This document shows, piece after piece, positions 5,551 to 11,542 of a stretch of 11,542 nucleotides of DNA (the stretch's first letter is position 1; each line of letters opens with the position of its first letter). The translations under genes and the position numbers were made by a program. Source of the DNA: an uncultured Planctomycetaceae bacterium (GTDB taxonomy: Bacteria > Planctomycetota > Planctomycetia > Pirellulales > Pirellulaceae); assembly GCA_903921945.1 (NCBI GenBank), contig CAIXSC010000232.1, forward strand, positions 1 to 11,542, in the 5' to 3' direction. A model generated the notes under the pieces. The model was not told where the DNA came from and searched no databases. It was given only the letters and a program-made list of their open reading frames with translations.

Positions 5551-6348
5551 CTAAAAGCGGAAGCCAGGCTGCGGTCCAAGCTTGGTGACCGTCAGGACTT
5601 CGGGATGCTCCTCACCCATGAGGATCGTGTGTTCGAACTGCGCTGACACTCGCCCGTCTCGCGTCCGCACCGTCCAACCATCGGTTCTGTCAAGCACCGA
5701 TTCTTTCGTGCCGCCGTTGATCATCGGCTCGATCGTAAAGCAAACGCCCGGTTCGAGCCGCTCGGCCCGCGCTTGACGGGTCGGCACATGGGGCACGTTG
5801 GGTTTCTGATGGAATTCCCTTCCCAGCCCGTGGCCAATGTAATCCTCGACGACGCTGAAACCCCGCCGAGTCGCCTCGGCCACGATCGCGTCGCCGATCT
5901 CCGCGATCCGGCTCCACGGCTTGATCGCCTGGATCGCCAAGTGCAGGCAATCGAACGCGCACTGAGTGACGCCGCGCGCCTCTTCCGAAACCTCCCCAAT
6001 CAGGAACGTCTCCGACTGGTCGCCATGCCAGCCGTCCACTTTCGTGGTCACATCCACGTTGACGATATCGCCGTCCCGCAGCTCGTAATCGCCCGGAATC
6101 CCGTGGCAAATCACTTCGTTCACGCTCGTGCAACAGCTCTTCGGATACCCCTGGTACCCCAGAGGCGCCGGGACATGGCCATGATCGCGAGTGTACTCGT
6201 ACACCAATCGATCAATCTCGCCGGTGGTGACACCCGCTTTGATCCAAGGCCGAAGATAGTCGAGAAGCTGGGCATTGAACCGTCCAGCATTTCGCATCGC
6301 GTCCTGTTCGTAACGCGACAAACGCAGTTTTTTCAGGCTGTACAACAT
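5551..6348 (-). CDS. map: Methionine aminopeptidase, type I
   Basis: Removes initiator methionine from nascent proteins using a dimetal centre. The 265-residue product has all five ligands of the pita-bread fold: D99 (NVDVTT), D110 (HGDQSETF), H173 (YIGHGLG), E207 (FTIEPM) and E238 (AQFEHT). The substrate-site histidines H82 (CHGIP) and H180 (REFHQKPN) are also present. It has no 60-residue type II insertion and no N-terminal zinc-finger. Compared with E. coli Map, the N-terminus is slightly longer and basic (MLYSLKKLRLSRYEQDAMRNAGR). The ATG at 6348 lacks a clear Shine-Dalgarno, so the start is less certain than the identity. It is transcribed away from leuS and stands alone rather than in the secY-adk-map cluster seen in many bacteria. 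Confidence 0.95.
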   Translation of the reverse strand: MLYSLKKLRLSRYEQDAMRNAGRFNAQLLDYLRPWIKAGVTTGEIDRLVYEYTRDHGHVPAPLGYQGYPKSCCTSVNEVICHGIPGDYELRDGDIVNVDVTTKVDGWHGDQSETFLIGEVSEEARGVTQCAFDCLHLAIQAIKPWSRIAEIGDAIVAEATRRGFSVVEDYIGHGLGREFHQKPNVPHVPTRQARAERLEPGVCFTIEPMINGGTKESVLDRTDGWTVRTRDGRVSAQFEHTILMGEEHPEVLTVTKLGPQPGFRF

Positions 6349-6386
6349 GGCGTTGCGGCGGCACCAGCGAAAGTTCGGTTAAGCCC

Positions 6387-6584
6387 TCAAGAATCGTAAT
6401 CGAGAATACCGTTCCGCCGCCAGGGTCCGCCATACGCGGATTCGGGAATGTCGAACGGCGGCGAGGACACTTCGGCCAGCCGCGCCGCGCGTTCCCCTGG
6501 GTCAAACGCCTTAGATAGCAGGCCGTTCGCTTGAGCTGCCCGGGTACGGTCGTTTCCGCGAGCGCCGTCAACGAGCGCCGTCAC
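6387..6584 (-). CDS. Doubtful small ORF upstream of map
   Basis: A 65-codon frame starting at GTG (6584) and ending 38 nt before map. I do not recognise the product. Its first residues come from the 13-bp tandem array (TALVDGARG), and the rest reads ...FDPGERAARLAEV...FDIPESAYGG...NGILDYDS, which looks more protein-like than the other frames. It has no signal peptide or membrane segment and no strong Shine-Dalgarno, and a stop lies a few codons upstream. It may be a real short gene co-transcribed with map, the 3' end of a truncated gene, or chance. Confidence 0.22.
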   Translation of the reverse strand: MTALVDGARGNDRTRAAQANGLLSKAFDPGERAARLAEVSSPPFDIPESAYGGPWRRNGILDYDS

Positions 6585-6649
6585 CGAGCGCCGTCAACGA
6601 GCGCCGTCGGCGAGCGCCGTCGACGGACACCATCCGCGAGCGCCCGTGC
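6559..6649. repeat. 13-bp tandem array in the map-leuS gap
   Basis: Five consecutive copies of cgagcgccgtcNN span 6559-6623, with only the last two bases varying (aa, ac, aa, gg, ga). A sixth degenerate unit (6624-6636, about 7 of 13 matching) and a seventh recognisable one (6637-6649, cgagcgcccgtgc) keep the same 13-bp phase. A 13-bp period shifts frame, so it is unlikely to be coding. It sits midway between the divergent map and leuS starts. Confidence 0.85.
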
Positions 6650-6819
6650 GGCTTGTTCCCCTGCAGGCGCCTCCGTAGAATCGGCATCCTCGGATCTCGC
6701 TTCACTCGCCGTCGCCGCTGGCAGCGGGCGTCGCGGCGATCGGCGTGGTCGGCAAGCGTGCCGCAAACGTCGCTCAAGTCGCCGCTTCCAGCGTTTTCGC
6801 ATTCAGGGAAAAGGTCGTC

Positions 6820-9657
6820 ATGCCACGGTACAATCCGGCTCTTGTGGAACCCAAGTGGCAGCAGTTTTGGGAGCGGGAGAAGACATTCGCCACCCCGGAA
6901 TTTCCCGTGGGTGAAAAGCTGTATGTGCTCGACATGTTCCCCTATCCGAGCGGCGAGGGGCTGCACGTTGGCCACCCCGAAGGTTATACGGCCACCGATA
7001 TTGTCTGCCGGTTCGCGCGGATGCGCGGCAAAAGCGTGCTCCATCCCATGGGCTTTGACGCGTTCGGCCTCCCTGCGGAGGAACATGCGATCAAGACCAA
7101 CACGCATCCGAAAATCAAAACCGACAGCAATATCGCCACCTTCCGCCGCCAACTGAAAATGCTCGGTTTCAGTTACGACTGGGACCGCGAGCTGGCGACC
7201 ACCGACATCGAGTACGTTCGCTGGACGCAGTGGATTTTCCTGCTGCTGTTCGACTCTTGGTTCGACGAACAGCAACAACGCGGCCGGCCGATCGCCGAGT
7301 TGCCGATTCCGCCCGCGGTGGCGGCCGCCGGCGCCGACGCGGTGCGCCGCTACCAGGATGAACGGCGGCTCGCCTACCAAGGCGAAGCGCTGGTGAACTG
7401 GTGCCCGGCACTCGGCACCGTGCTCGCCAACGAGGAAGTGATTGACGGAAAGAGCGAACGGGGAGGACATCCGGTCGAACGGCGACCGCTGCGGCAGTGG
7501 ATGCTGCGAATTACCGCGTACGCCGAACGGTTGCAGCAAGATTTGGAACTGGTGGAGTGGCCCGACAGCACGAAGAAATTGCAGGCCGACTGGATCGGCC
7601 GCAGCACGGGTGCCGAAGTCGATTTTCCGCTAGGCTCGGTTGACGAATTCGCGGCTTGGCGTTCGGCCCGGACGGCCAGCGGTTTCCCCGTCAAGCCCGC
7701 GACCGATAGTTTGCGGATTTACACCACGCGGCCCGATACGCTTTTCGGCGCCACTTACATGGTGATCGCCCCGGAACACCCCAGCGTCGCCCGGCTCGCC
7801 ACGCCCCAGCAGCTTGCGGCCGTCGAAGCCTACTGCCAAAAGGCGGCCGCGAAGAGCGATCGCGAACGGCAAGAGGAAACGCGGGTCAAAACCGGCGTGT
7901 TCACCGGTTCTTACGCGATCAATCCTGTCACGGGGCAACCGATTCCGGTGTGGATCGCCGATTACGTGCTTGCCAACTACGGGACCGGCGCCATCATGGC
8001 GGTTCCCGCCCACGATGCGCGTGACTACGAATTCGCGAAGCAGTTCGCTCTGCCGATCGTGGCAGTCGTCGACCCGGGCGAAGCCTACGGTGACGCACGA
8101 TCAGCAGTGCTGGCCGGCCGCGAATGCTACACGGGGCTCGGCGTCGCCACCCATTCAGGAGCTTATGACGGCCTGCCGACCGATGAGATCAAGCAGCGGG
8201 TCACCGCCGACTTGGCCGCCGCCGGACTCGCTCGCCCCGCCGTCAATTTCAAGCTGCGCGATTGGCTGTTCAGCCGCCAGCGTTTCTGGGGCGAACCGTT
8301 TCCGCTACTGCACGAACTGGATGCCAACGGCCAATTGACCGGGTTCGTCCGCGCGATGCCCGAGAGCCAATTGCCGGTCGCGTTGCCGCATCTGGACGAC
8401 TACAAACCTCATGGCCGCCCCGAACCGCTGCTGACCAAGGCTGGCGACGCGTGGCTTCGCCCGCTCATCGACGGCATGCGGTTCGAACGGGAAGCGAACA
8501 CCATGCCGCAGTGGGCCGGATCCTGCTGGTATTATTTGCGGTTCATCGATCCGCGGAACGGCACGGCCTTCGTCGACCGCGAAAAGGAGCGGGCTTGGAT
8601 GCCGGTCGACCTCTACGTCGGCGGCGCCGAACACGCCGTGCTGCATCTGCTTTATGCTCGCTTTTGGCACAAAGTCCTGTTCGATCGCGGCTACGTCAGC
8701 ACTCCGGAACCGTTCCGCCGCCTCGTCCATCAAGGCATGATCCTCGGCGAAATCGAATTCACCGGCTACCGGCTTGCCGGCGGTGAAGCGATTTCAGCCA
8801 GCGACGTCGAGGAGTCGCCGCAAGGCGGATTCCGCCGCAAGGGTGGCGGAGAGGCCGTCGACTCTTATAAGGTGGCGGCCGACCAAGTGGAAAAGTCGGG
8901 CGACGTGTTCGTGCTCAAAGATCAACCGTCGATCCGCGTCGACAGCCGGGCGCATAAGATGTCCAAGGCTCGCGGCAATGTCGTCAATCCCGACGCGATT
9001 GTGAAGGAATACGGGGCCGACGCGTTGCGGCTATACGAAATGTTCATGGGACCGCTCGAAGCGGTCAAACCATGGAGCATGTCCGGGGTGAGTGGCGTTC
9101 GCGGTTTCTTGGACCGCGTTTGGCGCATGATGATCGACGACCGGTCGGAACTCGCCACGCTGAACCCGGCCGTGCAAGACGTCGAACCGACCCGCGAACA
9201 AAACCAGGTGTTGCACCGCACCATTTACGCGGTCACACGGGGGACCGACCGGCTGGAGTTCAACACGTCCATCGCGCGGATGATGGAGTTCGTCAACTTC
9301 TTCACCAAAGAGGCCGTGCGGCCGAAAAGCGTGATGGAGCGGTTCACACTGTTGCTGGCGCCATACGCGCCGCACATCGCGGAGGAGCTTTGGGAAGCGC
9401 TTGGACATTCCAGTTCCCTGGCTTACGCCCCCTGGCCTGGCTGCGAAGAGGCGCATCTGAAAGACGACACGCTCGAAATCCCGGTGCAAATCCTCGGCAA
9501 ACTCCGCGGCAAAATCGTGGTGGCTGCGGACGCGTCGGCCGAGACGCTGGAAGCGGCCGCGCGAGCCGAACCGCGGATCGCCGAGCTGCTCGCCGGCAAA
9601 ACTATTGTGAAGACTGTGGTCGTCCCTGGACGGATGGTCAATTTCGTCATCCGTTGA
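6820..9657 (+). CDS. leuS: Leucyl-tRNA synthetase
   Basis: Class I aminoacyl-tRNA synthetase that charges tRNA-Leu and edits mischarged residues. In the 945-residue product the HIGH motif is HVGH (49-52) within SGEGLHVGHPEGY, and KMSK is at 713-716. The CP1 editing domain shows TTRPDT (302-307) and GTGAIMAVPAHDARD (388-402), with the editing aspartate probably D402. The SERGGHPVERRPLRQWML stretch lacks the CxxC of E. coli-type zinc domains and resembles the zinc-less Bacillus form. It is longer than the usual 800-870 because of an Ala/Pro-rich insertion (about 148-174) and a roughly 68-residue segment before KMSK (645-712), the leucine-specific region. I chose the ATG at 6820, with AAGG five bases upstream. 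The longer GTG reading from 6745 adds 25 residues with no family match. glgC follows after 36 nt. Confidence 0.97.
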   Translation: MPRYNPALVEPKWQQFWEREKTFATPEFPVGEKLYVLDMFPYPSGEGLHVGHPEGYTATDIVCRFARMRGKSVLHPMGFDAFGLPAEEHAIKTNTHPKIKTDSNIATFRRQLKMLGFSYDWDRELATTDIEYVRWTQWIFLLLFDSWFDEQQQRGRPIAELPIPPAVAAAGADAVRRYQDERRLAYQGEALVNWCPALGTVLANEEVIDGKSERGGHPVERRPLRQWMLRITAYAERLQQDLELVEWPDSTKKLQADWIGRSTGAEVDFPLGSVDEFAAWRSARTASGFPVKPATDSLRIYTTRPDTLFGATYMVIAPEHPSVARLATPQQLAAVEAYCQKAAAKSDRERQEETRVKTGVFTGSYAINPVTGQPIPVWIADYVLANYGTGAIMAVPAHDARDYEFAKQFALPIVAVVDPGEAYGDARSAVLAGRECYTGLGVATHSGAYDGLPTDEIKQRVTADLAAAGLARPAVNFKLRDWLFSRQRFWGEPFPLLHELDANGQLTGFVRAMPESQLPVALPHLDDYKPHGRPEPLLTKAGDAWLRPLIDGMRFEREANTMPQWAGSCWYYLRFIDPRNGTAFVDREKERAWMPVDLYVGGAEHAVLHLLYARFWHKVLFDRGYVSTPEPFRRLVHQGMILGEIEFTGYRLAGGEAISASDVEESPQGGFRRKGGGEAVDSYKVAADQVEKSGDVFVLKDQPSIRVDSRAHKMSKARGNVVNPDAIVKEYGADALRLYEMFMGPLEAVKPWSMSGVSGVRGFLDRVWRMMIDDRSELATLNPAVQDVEPTREQNQVLHRTIYAVTRGTDRLEFNTSIARMMEFVNFFTKEAVRPKSVMERFTLLLAPYAPHIAEELWEALGHSSSLAYAPWPGCEEAHLKDDTLEIPVQILGKLRGKIVVAADASAETLEAAARAEPRIAELLAGKTIVKTVVVPGRMVNFVIR

Positions 9658-9693
9658 TCGCTCTTTCCCGAGACTAAGGCGTTTTACACGCTC

Positions 9694-10992
9694 ATGCGAA
9701 ATGTCATTTCCCTGGTGTTGGGTGGCGGCCGCGGCACGCGGCTCTACCCTCTGACCAAGTTCCGTTCGAAACCGGCCGTGCCGATCGCCGCGAAGTATCG
9801 GCTTATCGACATTCCGCTTTCCAATTGCTTGCACAGCGGTTTCAACCGGATTTACGTGCTGACGCAATTCCTGTCGGTCAGTTTGCATCGCCATATTCGG
9901 CAGACCTACCGGTTCGACGTGTTCAGCGGCGCGTTCGTCGAAATCCTGGCCGCCCAACAAACTATGGAGGAAGGGGCGGCCGACTGGTATCAGGGCACAG
10001 CGGACGCGGTTCGGAAACAGATCCGCTATATCCAACAAGGCGGCGTCGAGTACGTGCTCATTCTGAGCGGCGACCAGTTGTACCGGATGAATTACCAGGA
10101 ACTGCTCCGCACCCACCAGGAATCCGGGGCCGACGCGACCATCGCCGCGATGCCCGTGTCTCGCGCGGCGGCCCGTTCGCTGGGCGTCATGCGAGTCGAC
10201 GAGGCCGGGCGAGTGGTCGGTTTCCTGGAAAAACCGCAGACCGACGATCAATTGAACCTGGTATCGATGGATCCCCAATGGATCGAACGGCGGGGAATTC
10301 CCAGTGCCGGCCGCAGTTGCCTGGCCAGCATGGGCATTTACATTTTCAATCGCCGCACATTGGAAGAGATGCTCACCAAGACCGACTATCATGACTTTGG
10401 CAAAGAGATTTTCCCGGCGTCTATCCGCAGCCGCAAAGTGCAGGTCCATTTGTTCGACGGTTACTGGGAAGATGTCGGTACGATCCGCTCGTATTTCGAT
10501 TCCAGCCTGAGCCTTGCCAGCCCGACTCCGCCGTTCGAACTGGCGTTGCCCGACGCCCCGATCTATTCGCGGCCCGAGTTCCTGCCGCCGTCGCTACTGG
10601 AAGGGGCCTCGGTTCGCGGCAGCTTGATCGCCGACGGTTGCCGGATCGCGCCCGACGCTGTCATCGAAAACAGCATCATTGGCGCCCGCTGCGTGATCGG
10701 CCGTGGCGTCACCATCCGCAACTCGATCATTATGGGCGCGGATGAGTACGAGACGGCGGGCCAGCGGGCCGAGACGTTGCGGCTGGGACTGCCGCCGGTC
10801 GGCATTGGCGATGGCGCGGTGATCGAGCACGCGATTGTCGACAAAAACTGCCGGGTTGGACCCCGCGTGCGAGTCGTCAACGAAGGTGGTGGCGACACGT
10901 CGCCCGACGCCGTCGACTGTGTCGTGCGTGACGGAATCCCGATCGTCGTCAAGGAAGCAACGCTCCAAGAGGGCTGGACGCTCTCGCGGTAA
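9694..10992 (+). CDS. glgC: Glucose-1-phosphate adenylyltransferase (ADP-glucose pyrophosphorylase)
   Basis: Makes ADP-glucose from glucose-1-phosphate and ATP, the committed step of bacterial glycogen synthesis. In the 432-residue product GGGRGTRLYPLT (10-21) is the nucleotide-binding loop, SGDQLY carries catalytic D127, and FLEKP carries K180, the glucose-1-phosphate lysine. HDFGKEIFP and GYWEDVGT follow. The C-terminal half is a left-handed beta-helix and resembles plant/cyanobacterial enzymes: IIMGADEYET, then PVGIGDGAVIEHAIVDKNCRVG with K384, and GIPIVVKEATL with K420. These lysines align with the 3-phosphoglycerate activator lysines of cyanobacterial enzymes (K382 and K419 in Anabaena). 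The ATG at 9694 has only a distant TAAGG, 14 nt upstream. It is probably co-transcribed with leuS. No other glg gene is in the window. Confidence 0.95.
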   Translation: MRNVISLVLGGGRGTRLYPLTKFRSKPAVPIAAKYRLIDIPLSNCLHSGFNRIYVLTQFLSVSLHRHIRQTYRFDVFSGAFVEILAAQQTMEEGAADWYQGTADAVRKQIRYIQQGGVEYVLILSGDQLYRMNYQELLRTHQESGADATIAAMPVSRAAARSLGVMRVDEAGRVVGFLEKPQTDDQLNLVSMDPQWIERRGIPSAGRSCLASMGIYIFNRRTLEEMLTKTDYHDFGKEIFPASIRSRKVQVHLFDGYWEDVGTIRSYFDSSLSLASPTPPFELALPDAPIYSRPEFLPPSLLEGASVRGSLIADGCRIAPDAVIENSIIGARCVIGRGVTIRNSIIMGADEYETAGQRAETLRLGLPPVGIGDGAVIEHAIVDKNCRVGPRVRVVNEGGGDTSPDAVDCVVRDGIPIVVKEATLQEGWTLSR

Positions 10993-11061
10993 CGAGAACG
11001 GTCGACAACGACGCAGCGCTCGACGATCGAGTGGCTGCCGCGCGGCAACGCGGTTCTGGAC

Positions 11062-11080
11062 GACGAACATCTTGTCCGTC
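11062..11080. repeat. GACGGACA palindrome, copy 1
   Basis: gacgaaca-tct-tgtccgtc: 8-nt arms with one mismatch around a 3-nt centre, about 70 nt after the glgC stop. It is the most diverged of the four copies and has the same orientation as copy 3. Confidence 0.75.
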
Positions 11081-11092
11081 AACACTCGAGCG

Positions 11093-11157
11093 GACGCGTT
11101 TCTAGATGGAAGTCCGACATGCTCGCGACGGACAGGATGTCCGTCGTACAAGCAGGA
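11093..11157. repeat. Extended palindromic repeat, copy 2
   Basis: The palindrome cgacggaca-gga-tgtccgtcg (11126-11146) lies in a longer unit beginning gacgcgtt (11093-11100) and ending gtacaagcaggac. The unit recurs as a direct copy at 11462-11513 with internal indels, so the repeat extends beyond the palindrome. Confidence 0.75.
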
Positions 11158-11202
11158 CGCCGCGACCGGCCGGCCGACTCAGGCCGACATTCGTTCTCCC
11201 CA

Positions 11203-11228
11203 TGTACGACGGACATCTTGTCCGTCGT
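11203..11228. repeat. GACGGACA palindrome, copy 3
   Basis: Perfect 10-nt arms acgacggaca / tgtccgtcgt around tct (11206-11228). The 25 nt at 11203-11227 are the exact reverse complement of 11481-11505 (copy 4), and differ at one position from the reverse complement of copy 2 (11126-11150). Confidence 0.85.
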
Positions 11229-11304
11229 CCGGCCCGTAGCACGCGATAGAGCAGACAATCGCATTCGCCACTCTGAGCATTGACCACCGAACTCAGTTCG
11301 AGCA

Positions 11305-11395
11305 ACCACGAAGGACACGAAGAGCACGAAGACTGAAAGCTGACATCCATCGCTTCATTCTCTGATACCTTCGTGCTCTTCGTGTGCTTCGTGGT
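11305..11395. repeat. Long inverted repeat of CTTCGTG type
   Basis: Arms 11305-11331 (starting accacgaaggacacg) and 11369-11395 (starting cttcgtgctcttcgtg) are complementary at 26 of 27 positions, with a 37-nt spacer. As RNA this would form a very stable hairpin. The right arm belongs to dispersed-repeat copy B. Confidence 0.9.
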
Positions 11396-11413
11396 ACACA
11401 GATTGCCGCGACC
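11361..11413 (+). repeat. Dispersed CTTCGTG-type repeat, copy B
   Basis: About 47 of 53 nt match copy A at 5254-5306, in the same orientation, over 6 kb away. Copy B retains the complementary left arm at 11305-11331, so it is probably the fuller element. Confidence 0.8.
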
Positions 11414-11461
11414 TTCGTCCGCCCGGTGACCTTGGTTGTTGAGCGTGGCTCGACCGGAGGC

Positions 11462-11513
11462 GACGCGTTCGAAGTGCTCGCGACGGACAAGATGTCCGTC
11501 GTACAAAGAGGAC
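11462..11513. repeat. Extended palindromic repeat, copy 4
   Basis: The palindrome cgacggaca-aga-tgtccgtcg (11481-11501) is flanked by gacgcgtt upstream and gtacaaagaggac downstream, matching copy 2 in direct orientation. Its 25-nt core pairs perfectly with copy 3, enclosing the long inverted repeat at 11305-11395. Confidence 0.85.
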
Positions 11514-11542
11514 GTTTGCCGCGTCGAGGCCCACTCGGCAAC

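Larger units (their letters stand above)
10993..11542. other. Repeat-rich non-coding region after glgC
   Basis: No supported gene lies in these 550 nt. Frames here translate the repeats, giving recurring peptides such as TDILSV and VRRTSCPS on both strands. It holds four copies of a GACGGACA...TGTCCGTC palindrome in alternating orientation, a long inverted repeat of CTTCGTG type, and dispersed-repeat copy B. A 12-nt perfect palindrome tgccgcgcggca is at 11036-11047. No intrinsic terminator with a U-run is visible for glgC. Confidence 0.7.

Noticed and set aside
6568..7539. 323-codon minus-strand frame opposite the leuS start
   Set aside because: It overlaps the catalytic N-terminus of leuS and ends in the 13-bp array. 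No family features.
9031..10449. 472-codon minus-strand frame opposite leuS and glgC
   Set aside because: It spans two well-supported plus-strand genes, is rich in Arg, His and Gln, and has no recognisable domain. It is a shadow frame.
11102..11506. Hypothetical proteins in the region after glgC
   Set aside because: The frames translate the palindromic and CTTCGTG repeats and show the same peptides on both strands. They are not genuine genes.
10993..11542. CRISPR array
   Set aside because: The repeats are palindromic, alternate in orientation and are irregularly spaced. There are no uniform spacers and no cas genes.

Overview
This is a GC-rich bacterial chromosome segment of mostly housekeeping genes. 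I infer a planctomycete, probably in or near the Pirellulales. The reasons are the N-terminally extended L9, the map, leuS and glgC sequence types, the spread-out gene spacing, and intergenic palindromes built on GACGGACA/TGTCCGTC together with CTTCGTG-rich repeats, which I associate with that group. No database search was possible, so this assignment rests on recognition only.

Layout. Positions 19-4792 (minus strand) hold a translation/replication cluster transcribed right to left: rplY (L25/CTC), pth, rpsF (S6), ssb, rplI (L9) and dnaB. Gaps are 55-263 nt and most contain stem-loops. Three of the six genes use GTG or TTG starts, each with a clear Shine-Dalgarno. Two usual partners are missing from their usual slots: prs upstream of rplY, and rpsR (S18) between ssb and rplI. 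Positions 4793-5550 have no convincing gene. They hold several hairpins, a minus-strand terminator-like structure with a mutually exclusive alternative hairpin, and one copy of a dispersed repeat. Positions 5551-6348 (minus) encode type I methionine aminopeptidase (map). The divergent gap 6349-6819 carries a 13-bp tandem array and a doubtful small ORF. Positions 6820-9657 and 9694-10992 (plus) encode leucyl-tRNA synthetase (leuS) and a plant/cyanobacterial-like ADP-glucose pyrophosphorylase (glgC), 36 nt apart. Positions 10993-11542 have no gene and are packed with palindromic and inverted repeats.

How the genes work together: L25, S6 and L9 are ribosomal proteins, Pth recycles peptidyl-tRNA, Map trims initiator methionine and LeuS charges tRNA-Leu. 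SSB and DnaB act at the replication fork. GlgC supplies ADP-glucose for glycogen or other alpha-glucans.

I found no CRISPR array, phage, transposase, toxin-antitoxin or defence genes, and no undescribed multi-gene system. The points most worth a second look are the repeat cluster after glgC, the structured RNA-like gaps (4793-5550 and 2159-2421), the 13-bp array between map and leuS, and the retained activator-site lysines of GlgC.
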